From Roseovarius sp. MMSF_3281 (lineage in GTDB: Bacteria > Pseudomonadota > Alphaproteobacteria > Rhodobacterales > Rhodobacteraceae): a stretch of DNA of 64,000 nucleotides. Below the pieces are notes generated by a model that was not told where the DNA came from, ran no database searches, and saw nothing but the letters and a program-made list of their open reading frames with translations. A program made the position numbers and the translations under genes. The stretch lies in the NCBI RefSeq assembly GCF_030733685.1, contig NZ_JASHIM010000008.1:1-64000 (forward strand). The letters run 5' to 3'. Shown in pieces: positions 53,844 to 62,852 of the stretch (positions are counted from its first letter, which is position 1; each line of letters starts with the position of its first letter).

Positions 53844-55472
53844 TCACCCCGCAGCGCCGATCCGGTCCAGAAGACCCGCGCAATCCACGCCCCTGATCGC
53901 CCCCGCCGTGCGCCCTCGCGCGCCCGCAAGCCGGGTGGCGACATAGCCTTCGGCCACGGGCGCGGGCGCATGGCGGATCAGCACCGAGGCGGTCAGCAGC
54001 GTGGCAAGGCTTTCGGCGTACCAGCGCGCGGCGCCTTCCTCGGGCAGTTTCGGAAACCGCTCCATATGCGCCTTCAGCGCCGCGTCGTAGCCCCGGTAAT
54101 GCCCCGAGGCCACGCCCAGTTCCGTGCTCAGCCGCTCACCGGCCAGGGGCTCCCGCCGCAGGGTGCGTAGGATATCAAGGCAGATCACGTTGCCCGAGCC
54201 TTCCCAGATCGAGTTGAGCGGCGCTTCACGGTAAAGCAGGGGCAGGGGGGTATCCTCGACATAGCCCATGCCGCCAATGGCCTCCATCGCCTCGTAGACC
54301 AGGCCGGGGCAAAGCTTGTTGCCAAGGTATTTCGCCAGCGCCACGGCAAGCCGGGCATAGGCGCGGTCGCCTTCACTGCGCCCGTCAAACGCCTTTGCCA
54401 CATGCAGGCCAAGCGCCAGCGTGCCTTCCCAATCCAGCGCCAGATCGGCCAGCACGCTTTGCATCAAGGGCTGGTCGATCAGTTGTTTCTGGAAGGTGGT
54501 GCGGTGGCTGGCCCAGTGGTGGGCGTGGCCAAGCGCTGCGCGCATCAGCCCGGCCGGGGCCATGGCGGTGTCGAGCCGCGTGTGATGCACCATCTCGATG
54601 ATCGTTCGGATGCCTGCGCCTTCCTCGCCCAGCCGGTGCGCCACGGCCCCGGCAAATTCGATCTCGGCACTGGCATTGGCGCGATTGCCCAGCTTGTCCT
54701 TGAGGCGTTGGATGTGAACTGCGTTCCGCTCCCCCTCCAGCCACCGGGGGGCAAGGAAACAGGTCAGGCCCGCCTCGCACTGCGCCAGTGTCAAAAGCCC
54801 GTCCGACATGGGCGCAGAGCAAAACCATTTGTGCCCGGTCAGGCGGTAGGCATCGCCGTCACGCTCGGCCCGGGCGGTGTTGGCCCGCACGTCCGAGCCG
54901 CCCTGTTTTTCGGTCATCGCCATGCCCATGGTCGCGCCGGGTTTGCGCGCCAAGGGTCTGGCGCTGCCGTCATAGGCCCGCGCGGTCAGTTTCGGCACCC
55001 ACTCGGAAAACAACCCTTCGTCGGCGCGCAGGGCCGGGACGGCGGCATAGGTCATGGTCATCGGGCAGCAGACACCGGGTTCCACCTGTGACATCAAATA
55101 GACCATGGTGGCATGGGTAGCATGGCCGCCCTTGGCCTCCTCCCACGGCAGGGCGGCATACCCAGCCTTGATCCCTTCGCCCAGAAGCCGGTGATAGGCG
55201 GGGTGAAAGCGCACCTCGTCCAGACGCCGCCCCCCGGCATCGAAAAGCAGCGCCTCGGGGGAATGGCGGTTGGCGTCACGCCCTGCCGCGCGTATCTCGG
55301 CGGTGCCGATGCGCGCCCCGAACCGGGCCAATGTTTCGCCATCCGCGCCCGCCGCCGCCGCGTGACAGCGCAGGGGGGAATCACCCTTCCAAAGGTCCAG
55401 ATCGCCCCGGTCGGGTGGCTGGTTGGCGACCTCATGGGTGGTCAGCGCGGCGCGGGGCGGCAGATGTGGCAT
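53844..55472 (-). CDS. acyl-CoA dehydrogenase, AidB-like
   Basis: A 542-residue flavoprotein of the AidB/isovaleryl-CoA dehydrogenase type. The N-terminal THEVANQPPDRGDLDLW is typical of AidB. MAMTEKQGGSDVRANTA and TGHKWFCSAPMSDGLLTLA are FAD-binding blocks, and AMEAIGGMGYVEDTPLPLLY with NSIWEGSGNVICLDILR closes the domain. AidB proteins in other bacteria respond to alkylation stress; a true acyl-CoA substrate is unproven. AGGAGAG precedes ATG 55472. It diverges from ftsB. Confidence 0.93.
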   Translation of the reverse strand: MPHLPPRAALTTHEVANQPPDRGDLDLWKGDSPLRCHAAAAGADGETLARFGARIGTAEIRAAGRDANRHSPEALLFDAGGRRLDEVRFHPAYHRLLGEGIKAGYAALPWEEAKGGHATHATMVYLMSQVEPGVCCPMTMTYAAVPALRADEGLFSEWVPKLTARAYDGSARPLARKPGATMGMAMTEKQGGSDVRANTARAERDGDAYRLTGHKWFCSAPMSDGLLTLAQCEAGLTCFLAPRWLEGERNAVHIQRLKDKLGNRANASAEIEFAGAVAHRLGEEGAGIRTIIEMVHHTRLDTAMAPAGLMRAALGHAHHWASHRTTFQKQLIDQPLMQSVLADLALDWEGTLALGLHVAKAFDGRSEGDRAYARLAVALAKYLGNKLCPGLVYEAMEAIGGMGYVEDTPLPLLYREAPLNSIWEGSGNVICLDILRTLRREPLAGERLSTELGVASGHYRGYDAALKAHMERFPKLPEEGAARWYAESLATLLTASVLIRHAPAPVAEGYVATRLAGARGRTAGAIRGVDCAGLLDRIGAAG

Positions 55473-55611
55473 TGGCGACTCTCCTCTGCCGCGAAATGTA
55501 GCTTGCCAAGCGATTGAATGGAAAGGGGGATTCACATTGCGAATCACTTGTGGCATTCTGGGGCCTGACCGCCCGGCAGAGGCGGCGCATAAGGCAGAGA
55601 CAGGCAAACCG

Positions 55612-55911
55612 ATGACATCCCGCAAGCGGCCCGCTTTGGGCGTATTGATTTATTCCGCCGTGGCCTTTGGGCTTTGTGCCTATTTCACCTTTGCCGCCGT
55701 GCAGGGGGACTATGGGTTGTTCCGCCGCGCCGAGATCGACGCCCAGAACCGGGAACTGACCGAACAACTGGCCGGGCTTGAGGCCAAGGTGGCGCGGATG
55801 GAGAACCTGACGCATCGTTTGTCGGACAGCTACCTTGATCTGGACCTGTTGGACCAGCAGGCGCGCGATGTGCTGGGCCTGTTGCGCGCCGATGAGATCG
55901 TGATCCGGTAG
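55612..55911 (+). CDS. ftsB: septum formation initiator FtsB/DivIC
   Basis: A 99-residue single-pass membrane protein with a helix (GVLIYSAVAFGLCAYFTFAA) followed by a leucine-rich coiled coil (RELTEQLAGLEAKVARMENL) and the conserved LDLDLLDQQARDVLGL end. This is the FtsB/DivIC layout; it acts with FtsL and FtsQ in the divisome. Length is normal. ATG 55612 fits the family. Confidence 0.92.
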   Translation: MTSRKRPALGVLIYSAVAFGLCAYFTFAAVQGDYGLFRRAEIDAQNRELTEQLAGLEAKVARMENLTHRLSDSYLDLDLLDQQARDVLGLLRADEIVIR

Positions 55912-55949
55912 GGTGTAAGGATTTGGCGCTTGGCTCGTGGCGCGGAGCC

Positions 55950-56120
55950 AAGGCGCGGTACGCGCCGCCGCGCCATCGTCGGGCCGCCCCACCGGCCCGG
56001 CGATTGGGTTGCCCAAGGCGCTGTGCGATTCCGTCCCGCGCCAGTGGTTGAGATAAATCGCCCAAAAGCCAGTGTTGGATCGCCGCGCCGCGGCCCGCCG
56101 ATAGCGCGGCGGCGTTCATG
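55950..56120 (+). repeat. GC-rich dispersed repeat of about 170 bp, copy 2
   Basis: Matches 23763-23926 from AAGGCGCGG(T/C)ACGCGCCGCC to the CGCGGCCC block in the same order, with equal spacing over more than 100 bases despite many substitutions. It lies 39 bases after ftsB and is followed at once by a 118-bp repeat copy. Confidence 0.75.
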
Positions 56121-56130
56121 CTCCGTGAGG

Positions 56131-56248
56131 TTAAAGCGTTTCGCGAAAAATCTGAATCACAGATTTTCGCGAAACGCAGTGCTCCGCTCAATCGTTGCAC
56201 GCGTTCCGCCTTTCGCCGATGTCTCGGGTTAAAGGCGGAACGCTTTAG
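56131..56248 (+). repeat. 118-bp two-hairpin dispersed repeat, copy 3
   Basis: Starts TTAAAGCGTTTCGCGAAAA and ends GGCGGAACGCTTTAG; nearly identical to the reverse complement of copy 13373-13490 and again exactly 118 bases. Two palindromes follow immediately. Confidence 0.9.
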
Positions 56249-56558
56249 TGCTGATTCAGCACCGCAACCATGGTTGCGTAATGGCCCAACCGTTTGTGCA
56301 TGTCGGCCTGGGCAGTACCTTGGCCAAGGCTGTTGTCATGGCCGCAAGCGCCCCTTTGCGCCCGTGCCAGGGGGCATTGCGCCGCAAGCCCCTTGCGTGG
56401 GGCGGCTCACGCGCGTAAGACGTGGGCATGACCAACACCTGCATCATCATTTGCTGCATTCCCTGCTGAGACATCTCAGGCGGGCCGGTCTTCTATTCCA
56501 TCCATGACATGAAGTTGCTAAAGCCCGCCGCAAGGGAAGCTGCGCGCGCGAGGACCTT
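56249..56558. other. 310-bp region before cysS with palindromes and no supported gene
   Basis: TGCTGATTCAGCA at 56249-56261 and the perfect 16-base palindrome CGCAACCATGGTTGCG at 56263-56278 sit next to the 118-bp repeat. Minus-strand frames exist (one reads MSQQGMQQMMMQVLVMPTS, another ends VAVLNQH at a TAA inside the repeat edge), but neither has a ribosome site or family pattern. They may be remains of a gene cut by the repeat. Confidence 0.45.
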
Positions 56559-57992
56559 ATGACGACCATCAAACTGCACAACACCAAGACCCGCAAGAAA
56601 GAGGTTTTCACGCCGCTCGATCCGGACAACGTGCGCATGTATGTCTGTGGCCCCACGGTCTATGACCGGGCGCATCTGGGCAATGCGCGGCCGGTGATCG
56701 TTTTTGACGTGCTGTTTCGCCTGTTGCGGCATGTTTATGGGCCGGAACATGTGACCTATGTGCGCAATTTCACCGACGTGGATGACAAGATCAACGCGCG
56801 GGCGATCGAGACCGTGGGCGAGGGCGGCGATGTGAACGCCGAGATCGCCCGGATCACCGGCATGACCACGCAATGGTTTCTGGACGATATGGGCGCCTTG
56901 GGCGCCTTGGAGCCCACGCAGATGCCCCGCGCGACGCAGTATATCGGCCAGATGATCGAGATGATCGGCGGGCTGATTGCCGATGGCCACGCCTATGAGG
57001 CCGAGGGGCATGTGTTGTTCTCGGTGGAAAGCTACAAGAACTATGGCGCTTTGTCGGGCCGGTCGGTGGATGACATGATCGCCGGGGCGCGGGTCGAGGT
57101 GGCGCCCTACAAGCGCAACCCGATGGATTTCGTCTTGTGGAAACCCTCAAGCGATGACCTGCCGGGCTGGGACAGCCCATGGGGCCGGGGGCGGCCCGGC
57201 TGGCATATCGAATGTTCGGCGATGGCGTATGAGTTGCTGGGCGAGAGTTTCGATATTCACGGCGGCGGCAACGACCTGATGTTCCCGCACCATGAAAACG
57301 AGATCGCGCAAAGCTGCTGTGCCCATCCCGAGGGCGGGTTCGCGCAGGTCTGGATGCATAACGAGATGTTGCAGGTGGAGGGCAAGAAGATGTCCAAATC
57401 CTTGGGCAACTTCTTTACCGTGCATGATTTGCTGGAACAGGGATACCCGGGCGAGGTGATCCGCTTTGTGTTTTTGAGCACGCATTATCGGAAGCCGATG
57501 GATTGGACCGAGGCGAAGGCGCGGGAGGCGGAAAAGACGCTGAGGAAGTGGCGGGCAGCAACTCAGGATGCTGAACCTGGACGAGTAAGCGACAAATTCA
57601 TTTCCACTCTTTCAGACGATCTAAATACTTCTGAGGCATTGTCTGAACTGCATAGGATGTACCGAACACTTCAAAGAGCAGAGAAAGACCCCAAGCAAGA
57701 TGCTTTTGTTCCCGGTCTCCGTTCTAACCTTTTAGCGTCGGCGCGCTTTTTAGGGTTGCTTGACGCTGAGATGGGCTATTGGGCCGCAGCGCCGGAGGCC
57801 GACCTTTCGGGGCTGGAAACTCAACTTTTCCAAGCCCGCCAAACCGCCATTGACACCAAGGATTTTTCCGAAGTGGACCGCCTCAAATCTGCTCTGGTCG
57901 AGGCAGGGGTCGAGGTGCGGATGAGCAAGGAGGGGGTTGAGCTAGTCCCCGGTGCAGGGTTCGATCCTGCAAAGCTGGAGGGGCTGGAATGA
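56559..57992 (+). CDS. cysS: cysteine--tRNA ligase
   Basis: A 477-residue class I synthetase. Cys30 in [20 protein letters not shown] is a zinc ligand next to the HIGH-type HLGN motif. [28 protein letters not shown] and the KMSKS loop [11 protein letters not shown] are present. Residues about 335-395 are encoded by an AT-richer, differently biased stretch than the rest. AAGGGAAG lies before ATG 56559, moderately placed. Confidence 0.97.
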   Translation: MTTIKLHNTKTRKKEVFTPLDPDNVRMYVCGPTVYDRAHLGNARPVIVFDVLFRLLRHVYGPEHVTYVRNFTDVDDKINARAIETVGEGGDVNAEIARITGMTTQWFLDDMGALGALEPTQMPRATQYIGQMIEMIGGLIADGHAYEAEGHVLFSVESYKNYGALSGRSVDDMIAGARVEVAPYKRNPMDFVLWKPSSDDLPGWDSPWGRGRPGWHIECSAMAYELLGESFDIHGGGNDLMFPHHENEIAQSCCAHPEGGFAQVWMHNEMLQVEGKKMSKSLGNFFTVHDLLEQGYPGEVIRFVFLSTHYRKPMDWTEAKAREAEKTLRKWRAATQDAEPGRVSDKFISTLSDDLNTSEALSELHRMYRTLQRAEKDPKQDAFVPGLRSNLLASARFLGLLDAEMGYWAAAPEADLSGLETQLFQARQTAIDTKDFSEVDRLKSALVEAGVEVRMSKEGVELVPGAGFDPAKLEGLE

Positions 57993-58018
57993 CAACACTC
58001 ACCAAACGTTCAGCCCGG

Positions 58019-58167
58019 GCTTGTCCCGGGCAGCGCCCGACCCGCCCCCCCACGGGGCGGGCGCTTTTGGCGAAGGTCGTGATGCCGCCGCGCGCTAGGG
58101 TCTTTCATGCACTGTCCCAAGCTGCTCAGAGCCGCCCCGCGCGGGTCGGGCGCTACCCGGGACAAGC
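58019..58167. repeat. long inverted repeat between cysS and the citramalate synthase gene
   Basis: The 27 bases at 58019-58045 (beginning GCTTGTCCCGGGCAGCG) are repeated as reverse complement at 58141-58167 with one mismatch, enclosing about 95 bases. A smaller CCCGCCCC...GGGGCGGG hairpin lies inside the left part. This looks like a MITE-size element or a strong cruciform; no terminal target duplication was seen by eye. Confidence 0.8.
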
Positions 58168-58283
58168 ATCTGTAGCCTCTGGTCTCGCACATGCCCTCCC
58201 AGGGTCGGGCGCGTTCCTTGTTGCGTCGGTCCGCGCAGGGTTGGGAGCGGTTGGAGGCGTGCGCGCCAAGCTGCGCTGTCGGA

Positions 58284-58332
58284 GTGAGGGGCCAGCCCCT
58301 CACGCTCCCCGGGATATTTTTGAAAAGAAGAA
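58284..58332 (+). repeat. hairpin-plus-tail dispersed repeat, copy 2
   Basis: GTGAGGGG-CCAG-CCCCTCAC (58284-58303) followed by CTCCCCGGGATATTTTTGAAAAGAAGAAAG. Same plan as 53767-53828 and 61532-61590. Unlike those it lies just upstream of a gene start. Confidence 0.75.
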
Positions 58333-58347
58333 AGCAGGGGGTCTGTG

Positions 58348-59967
58348 ATGGGTAAGGAAAGGCTTTACCTTTACGACACCACCCTGCGCGATGGGCAGCA
58401 GACGCAGGGCGTGCAGTTTTCCACCGCCGAAAAGCAGCAGATCGCCGCGACTCTGGATGCGCTGGGCGTGGATTATATCGAGGGCGGCTGGCCCGGGGCG
58501 AACCCCACCGACAGTGCTTTTTTCGATGCAGCGCCCGAGACCCGCGCCAAGATGACCGCCTTTGGCATGACCAAGCGCGCGGGCCGGTCGGCGGAGAATG
58601 ACGATGTTTTGGCTGCCGTGCTGAATGCCGGGACGGGGTCGGTCTGTATTGTCGGCAAGAGCCATGATTTTCATGTCAAAACTGCGCTGGGCATAAGCCT
58701 TGAGGAAAACACTGCCAATATCGCCCAATCGATCAGCCATATCGTGGGGCAGGGGCGCGAGGCGCTGTTCGATGCCGAGCATTTCTTTGACGGGTATAAA
58801 TCCAACCCGGACTATGCGGTGGCCTGTTGTCTGGCCGCGCTGGAGGGCGGCGCGCGCTGGATCGTGCTGTGCGATACCAATGGCGGGACGCTGCCGCAGG
58901 AGATTGGCGCGATCACCAGCGCGGTGATCAAGGCGGGGATTCCCGGTGATCGGCTGGGTATTCACACCCATAACGACACGGAAAACGCCGTGGCGGGCAG
59001 CCTTGCGGCGGTGGAGGCGGGCGCGCGGCAGGTGCAGGGCACGCTGAATGGGCTTGGCGAGCGTTGTGGCAATGCCAACCTGACGACGCTTATCCCGACG
59101 CTGATGCTGAAGGAGCCCTTTGCCAGCCGGTTCGAGATCGGTGTCACGCCCGAGGCCTTGAAAACCCTGACGCAGGCCAGCCGGTTGCTGGATGAAATCC
59201 TCAACCGGGTGCCGGTGAAGCAGGCGGCCTATGTGGGGGCCTCGGCCTTTGCGCATAAGGCGGGGCTGCATGCCTCGGCTATCCTCAAGGATCCCACGAC
59301 CTATGAGCATATCGACCCAGAGGTGGTGGGCAATGCGCGCATTATCCCGATGTCGAACCAGGCCGGGCAATCGAACCTGCGCCGCCGCTTGGCCGAGGCC
59401 GGGATCGAGGTGCCCAAGGACGACCCGGCGCTGCCGCGTATCCTTGACGAGATCAAGGCGCGCGAGACCCGCGGTTATACCTATGACAGCGCGCAGGCGA
59501 GCTTCGAATTGCTGGCGCGGCGGGAACTGGGGCAGTTGCCGCAGTTCTTCGAGGTCAAGCGCTACAAGGTGACCGTGGAGCGGCGCAAGAACAAGTACGA
59601 CCGCATGGTCAGCCTGTCGGAGGCCGTGGTGGTGGTGAAGGTCGATGGCGAAAAGAAGCTGTCGGTCAGCGAGTCGATGGACGAGGCGGGCAATGACCGT
59701 GGCCCGGTGAACGCGCTGGCCAAGGCGCTGGCCAAGGACCTGGGCCGCTACCAGGGCGCGATCGACGATATGCGGCTGGTGGATTTCAAGGTGCGCATCA
59801 CCCAGGGCGGCACCGAGGCGGTGACGCGGGTTATCATTGACAGTGAGGACGGGCAGGGGCGGCGGTGGTCGACCGTGGGGGTTTCGGCCAACATAGTCGA
59901 TGCCAGTTTCGAGGCGCTTTTGGATGCGATCACGTGGAAACTGGCCCGCGACGGGGGGCAGATATGA
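58348..59967 (+). CDS. cimA: citramalate synthase CimA
   Basis: A 539-residue enzyme of the homocitrate/isopropylmalate synthase fold that makes citramalate from pyruvate and acetyl-CoA, an entry to isoleucine synthesis. LYDTTLRDGQQTQGVQFST near the start, IVLCDTNGGTLPQEIG and LGIHTHNDTENAVAG are catalytic-barrel motifs. GASAFAHKAGLHASAI and the C-terminal LeuA dimer/regulatory domain follow. ATG 58348 is preferred to GTG 58345. It overlaps the next gene by four bases. Confidence 0.93.
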   Translation: MGKERLYLYDTTLRDGQQTQGVQFSTAEKQQIAATLDALGVDYIEGGWPGANPTDSAFFDAAPETRAKMTAFGMTKRAGRSAENDDVLAAVLNAGTGSVCIVGKSHDFHVKTALGISLEENTANIAQSISHIVGQGREALFDAEHFFDGYKSNPDYAVACCLAALEGGARWIVLCDTNGGTLPQEIGAITSAVIKAGIPGDRLGIHTHNDTENAVAGSLAAVEAGARQVQGTLNGLGERCGNANLTTLIPTLMLKEPFASRFEIGVTPEALKTLTQASRLLDEILNRVPVKQAAYVGASAFAHKAGLHASAILKDPTTYEHIDPEVVGNARIIPMSNQAGQSNLRRRLAEAGIEVPKDDPALPRILDEIKARETRGYTYDSAQASFELLARRELGQLPQFFEVKRYKVTVERRKNKYDRMVSLSEAVVVVKVDGEKKLSVSESMDEAGNDRGPVNALAKALAKDLGRYQGAIDDMRLVDFKVRITQGGTEAVTRVIIDSEDGQGRRWSTVGVSANIVDASFEALLDAITWKLARDGGQI

Positions 59968-60695
59968 CCCTTGCCGACGAAGAGGCCTTTTTGACCGTCC
60001 ACGCGGATATCCCGCGGCAGGGGCCGGGGATGCCCGAGGATGTGCATTGGGCCCTGGATGGGCTGGAGGTGGGCCGCGAGGCGCGCATATTGGATGCCGG
60101 TTGCGGGCCCGGGGCCGATCTGGAAACGCTGGCCGAGGCGCGGCCCATGGCGCGGATCGAAGGGATCGAGCAAATCCCCCATCTGGCCGATGAGGCGCGC
60201 GAGCGGTTGCGGCATTTCACCAATGTCCAGGTGATGACCGGCGACATGGGGGCGCTGAGCGGCTTTTACGATTTCATCTGGTCGGCGGGGGCGATCTATT
60301 TCCTTGGCGTGACCGAGGGGTTGACGCTGTGGCGGCAATCGCTGGCGCTGGGCGGTGCGATTGCCTTTTCCGAACCGGTTTTGGAGCCGGGCGCGCCACA
60401 AGCGGCCAAGGATTTCTGGGCCGACTACCCGCAGATCACCGATTACGCGGGGTTGCAGGCGCGGGTCGAGGCCGCCGGATTCGACGTGGTGGATCACCGG
60501 GCGCTGAGCACCGCCGCCTGGGCCGCCTATTACATGCCGCTGGCGGCACGGGTGGCACGCCTGCGGGCCGGGGCCGACGCGGCGCTGGAACCGGCGCTGG
60601 CCGAGGCGGAGCGCGAGATTTCGCTTTGGCGGGCGGCGCCGGAGCATGTGCGATACGAATTGATGCTGGTCCGGCCCGGCACGGGGCCTAGCTGA
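59964..60695 (+). CDS. class I SAM-dependent methyltransferase
   Basis: A 243-residue methyltransferase. Motif I is ARILDAGCGPGADLETLAEA (residues about 40-58), then IEGIEQIPHLADEARERL and FYDFIWSAGAIYFLGVTEG. ATG 59964 overlaps the cimA stop by four bases, so translation is coupled to citramalate synthase, though no metabolic link is evident. Substrate unknown. Confidence 0.87.
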   Translation: MTLADEEAFLTVHADIPRQGPGMPEDVHWALDGLEVGREARILDAGCGPGADLETLAEARPMARIEGIEQIPHLADEARERLRHFTNVQVMTGDMGALSGFYDFIWSAGAIYFLGVTEGLTLWRQSLALGGAIAFSEPVLEPGAPQAAKDFWADYPQITDYAGLQARVEAAGFDVVDHRALSTAAWAAYYMPLAARVARLRAGADAALEPALAEAEREISLWRAAPEHVRYELMLVRPGTGPS

Positions 60696-60700
60696 CCCTC

Positions 60701-61480
60701 ATGGAGTTTGACGCCGATCTGACCGCCTGTGCGCAGCTTGTGGAAGCAGGCGACCCCGAGCGTTTTGCCGCCGTGATGGCCGCCCCCGTGGCGGCGCGCG
60801 GCAAGCTTTTCCCGCTCTATGCCTTCAATATCGAGGTTTCGCGCGCCCCTTGGGTGACGCAGGAGCCGATGATCGCGGAGATGCGCCTGCAATGGTGGCG
60901 CGATGCGCTGGAGGAAATCCGCGAGCGGGGCGTTGTACGGCGGCACGACGTGGTGAGCCCCTTGGCGCATATCCTGAGCCCGGAGGATACCGAGCGGCTG
61001 GATGACCTGATCCTTGCCCGGCGCTGGGATATCGAGCGCGAACCCTTCGAGGACATGGCGGCCTTCCGGCGGCATATCCGGGACACCTCGGGCGGGCTTT
61101 TGGCTGTGGCGGGGCAGGTTCTGGACCGCGCTGCGCCGGTGGAGGTTCTGGAAAAGGCGGGCTATGCGCTGGGGCTGGCCAATTGGCTGCGCGCGGTGCC
61201 CGCGCTTGAGGCGGCGGGGCGTATTCCGCTGGTCGAGGGGACGCAGGATGCGCTGCGCGGTTTGGCGCAGGAGGGGCTTGAGGCCCTGGCCGAGGCGCGG
61301 CGCGGTCGGGGCGATATGCCCAAGGCCGCGCGCCCGGCGCTTTTGCCGGTGGCGCAGGCCGAAACGGTCTTGCGCCGGGCCGTCGCGGTGCCGGGGCGTG
61401 TGGCCGACGGCGCGCTTGATCCGGCCCCGATCGCGCGGCGCATGGCCTTGACCCGCGCCGCGGTTTTCGGCCGCTGGTAA
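60701..61480 (+). CDS. squalene/phytoene synthase family protein (NDUFAF6-like)
   Basis: A 259-residue protein of the squalene/phytoene synthase fold. The segments LFPLYAFNIEVSRAPWVTQE and IAEMRLQWWRDALEEI match the NDUFAF6-type branch, whose eukaryotic member helps assemble complex I. The DxxxD prenyl-binding pairs of true synthases are not obvious, so synthase activity is doubtful. No carotenoid genes are nearby. It starts five bases after the methyltransferase gene. Confidence 0.82.
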   Translation: MEFDADLTACAQLVEAGDPERFAAVMAAPVAARGKLFPLYAFNIEVSRAPWVTQEPMIAEMRLQWWRDALEEIRERGVVRRHDVVSPLAHILSPEDTERLDDLILARRWDIEREPFEDMAAFRRHIRDTSGGLLAVAGQVLDRAAPVEVLEKAGYALGLANWLRAVPALEAAGRIPLVEGTQDALRGLAQEGLEALAEARRGRGDMPKAARPALLPVAQAETVLRRAVAVPGRVADGALDPAPIARRMALTRAAVFGRW

Positions 61481-61531
61481 AAGGACGCGCCTGCGGCGCG
61501 GCAGGCTTGAGCGCGCTGATGCGCACCGTTT

Positions 61532-61590
61532 GAGGGGCTTTGCCCCTCGGCCTGCGGCCTCACCCCAGGATACTTTCAAAAAGAAGAAGG
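61532..61590 (+). repeat. hairpin-plus-tail dispersed repeat, copy 3
   Basis: GAGGGGC-TTT-GCCCCTC (61532-61548), a GC-rich spacer, then CCCCAGGATACTTTCAAAAAGAAGAAG. It lies between the converging ends of the squalene/phytoene-synthase-like gene and the MFS gene, where it could end both transcripts. Confidence 0.75.
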
Positions 61591-61592
61591 GG

Positions 61593-62810
61593 TCAGGCGT
61601 CGTCGGGGCGCAGCATGAGCCAGAGAAGGGCACCGCCCGCGAGGGCGAGGAAGGGCACCATGGCGAGGTTGACCGACATCCAGCCATCCTGCGCGTTGCC
61701 GCCCGAGCAGTTCATCAGCCCGCCCGAGGCCAGCGAGGCCATGGTGACGCCGCCGAAGACCAGAACGTCGTTGAGGCCCTGCATGCGGCCGCGTTCATGG
61801 GCCTCATGCGCGCCGGCAAGCATGCTGGTGGCGCCGATGAAGCCGAAGTTCCAGCCGAGGCCCAGCAGGATGAGGGCGATGAAGAAGTTTTCGATGGCGA
61901 CGCCTTGCAGGGCGACCGCGCCCGCGGCGGCGAGGATCACGAGGCCTGTGCCGACGATCTTTTCCACCCCGAATCGGGCGATGAGGTGGCCGGTGAAGAA
62001 GGACGGCGCGAACATGGCCAGCACGTGGCCGGTGACGATATCGGCGGCGTTGCCTTCGGTGAACCCGCAGCCGATCACGGCCAGCGGTGTCGAGGTCATC
62101 ACCAGGTTCATCAATGCGTAGGAGACCATGGCGCAGATCACCGCCACGGCGATGCGCGGGGTGGTGATGAGTTCCCACCGGGAGCGGCCCTTGGGGGCGT
62201 CCTCGGAGGGGACGGGCGGTTTCGGGATGTCGAGGAAGACAAAGAGCAGCGCGCCCACGAGGTTGAGGACCACGACGGCAAGGTAGGTGCCCATGAAGGG
62301 AATCACCATGGCCTGCGACGTGACCTTGACCAGTTGCGGGCCCAGCACCGCGCTGGCCAGCCCGCCGGCCATGACATAGGAGATCGCCTTGGGGCGGAAT
62401 TCGTCCGAGGCGGTATCGGCGGCGGCGAAGCGATAGAAGCCTTGCGCCGACATGTAGATACCGGTGATCAGGCTGCCCAGCAGGAAGACCGGGAAAGAGG
62501 CAAGGTAAAGCCCGTAGGCCCCGATGGCGGCCCCCAAAGCCCCGGCGCCTGCGCCGACGAAGAATCCGGCCTTGCGGCCCGCGCGCTGCATGAACCACGA
62601 CAGCGGGTTGGCCGCCAGCATGGAGCCCAGAACAATGAGCGAAATCGGCAGCGTGGCAAAGCATATATTGGAGGCCAGCGTTTGGCCCGCCAGCCCGCCC
62701 ACCACGAAAATCATCGCCATCTGCGCGCCAAGGAAGGCCTGCGCGAGGGTCAGAACGGTGACATTGCGCTTGGCGCGGCTGTCGTCGGGGAGGGCGGTTG
62801 TCTCGGTCAT
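61593..62810 (-). CDS. MFS transporter
   Basis: A 405-residue major-facilitator protein with twelve hydrophobic segments. The segment LSWFMQRAGRKAGFFVGAG is a variant of the MFS loop 2-3 motif, and the two halves are split by a charged loop near residue 200 (PSEDAPKGRSRWE). Substrate unknown. ATG 62810 is the natural start. It follows cobB on the same strand but may be independent. Confidence 0.92.
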   Translation of the reverse strand: MTETTALPDDSRAKRNVTVLTLAQAFLGAQMAMIFVVGGLAGQTLASNICFATLPISLIVLGSMLAANPLSWFMQRAGRKAGFFVGAGAGALGAAIGAYGLYLASFPVFLLGSLITGIYMSAQGFYRFAAADTASDEFRPKAISYVMAGGLASAVLGPQLVKVTSQAMVIPFMGTYLAVVVLNLVGALLFVFLDIPKPPVPSEDAPKGRSRWELITTPRIAVAVICAMVSYALMNLVMTSTPLAVIGCGFTEGNAADIVTGHVLAMFAPSFFTGHLIARFGVEKIVGTGLVILAAAGAVALQGVAIENFFIALILLGLGWNFGFIGATSMLAGAHEAHERGRMQGLNDVLVFGGVTMASLASGGLMNCSGGNAQDGWMSVNLAMVPFLALAGGALLWLMLRPDDA

Positions 62811-62852
62811 GGGGGCAGGCTTACTCCGACTGAACCGGATGGTCCAGATGGA

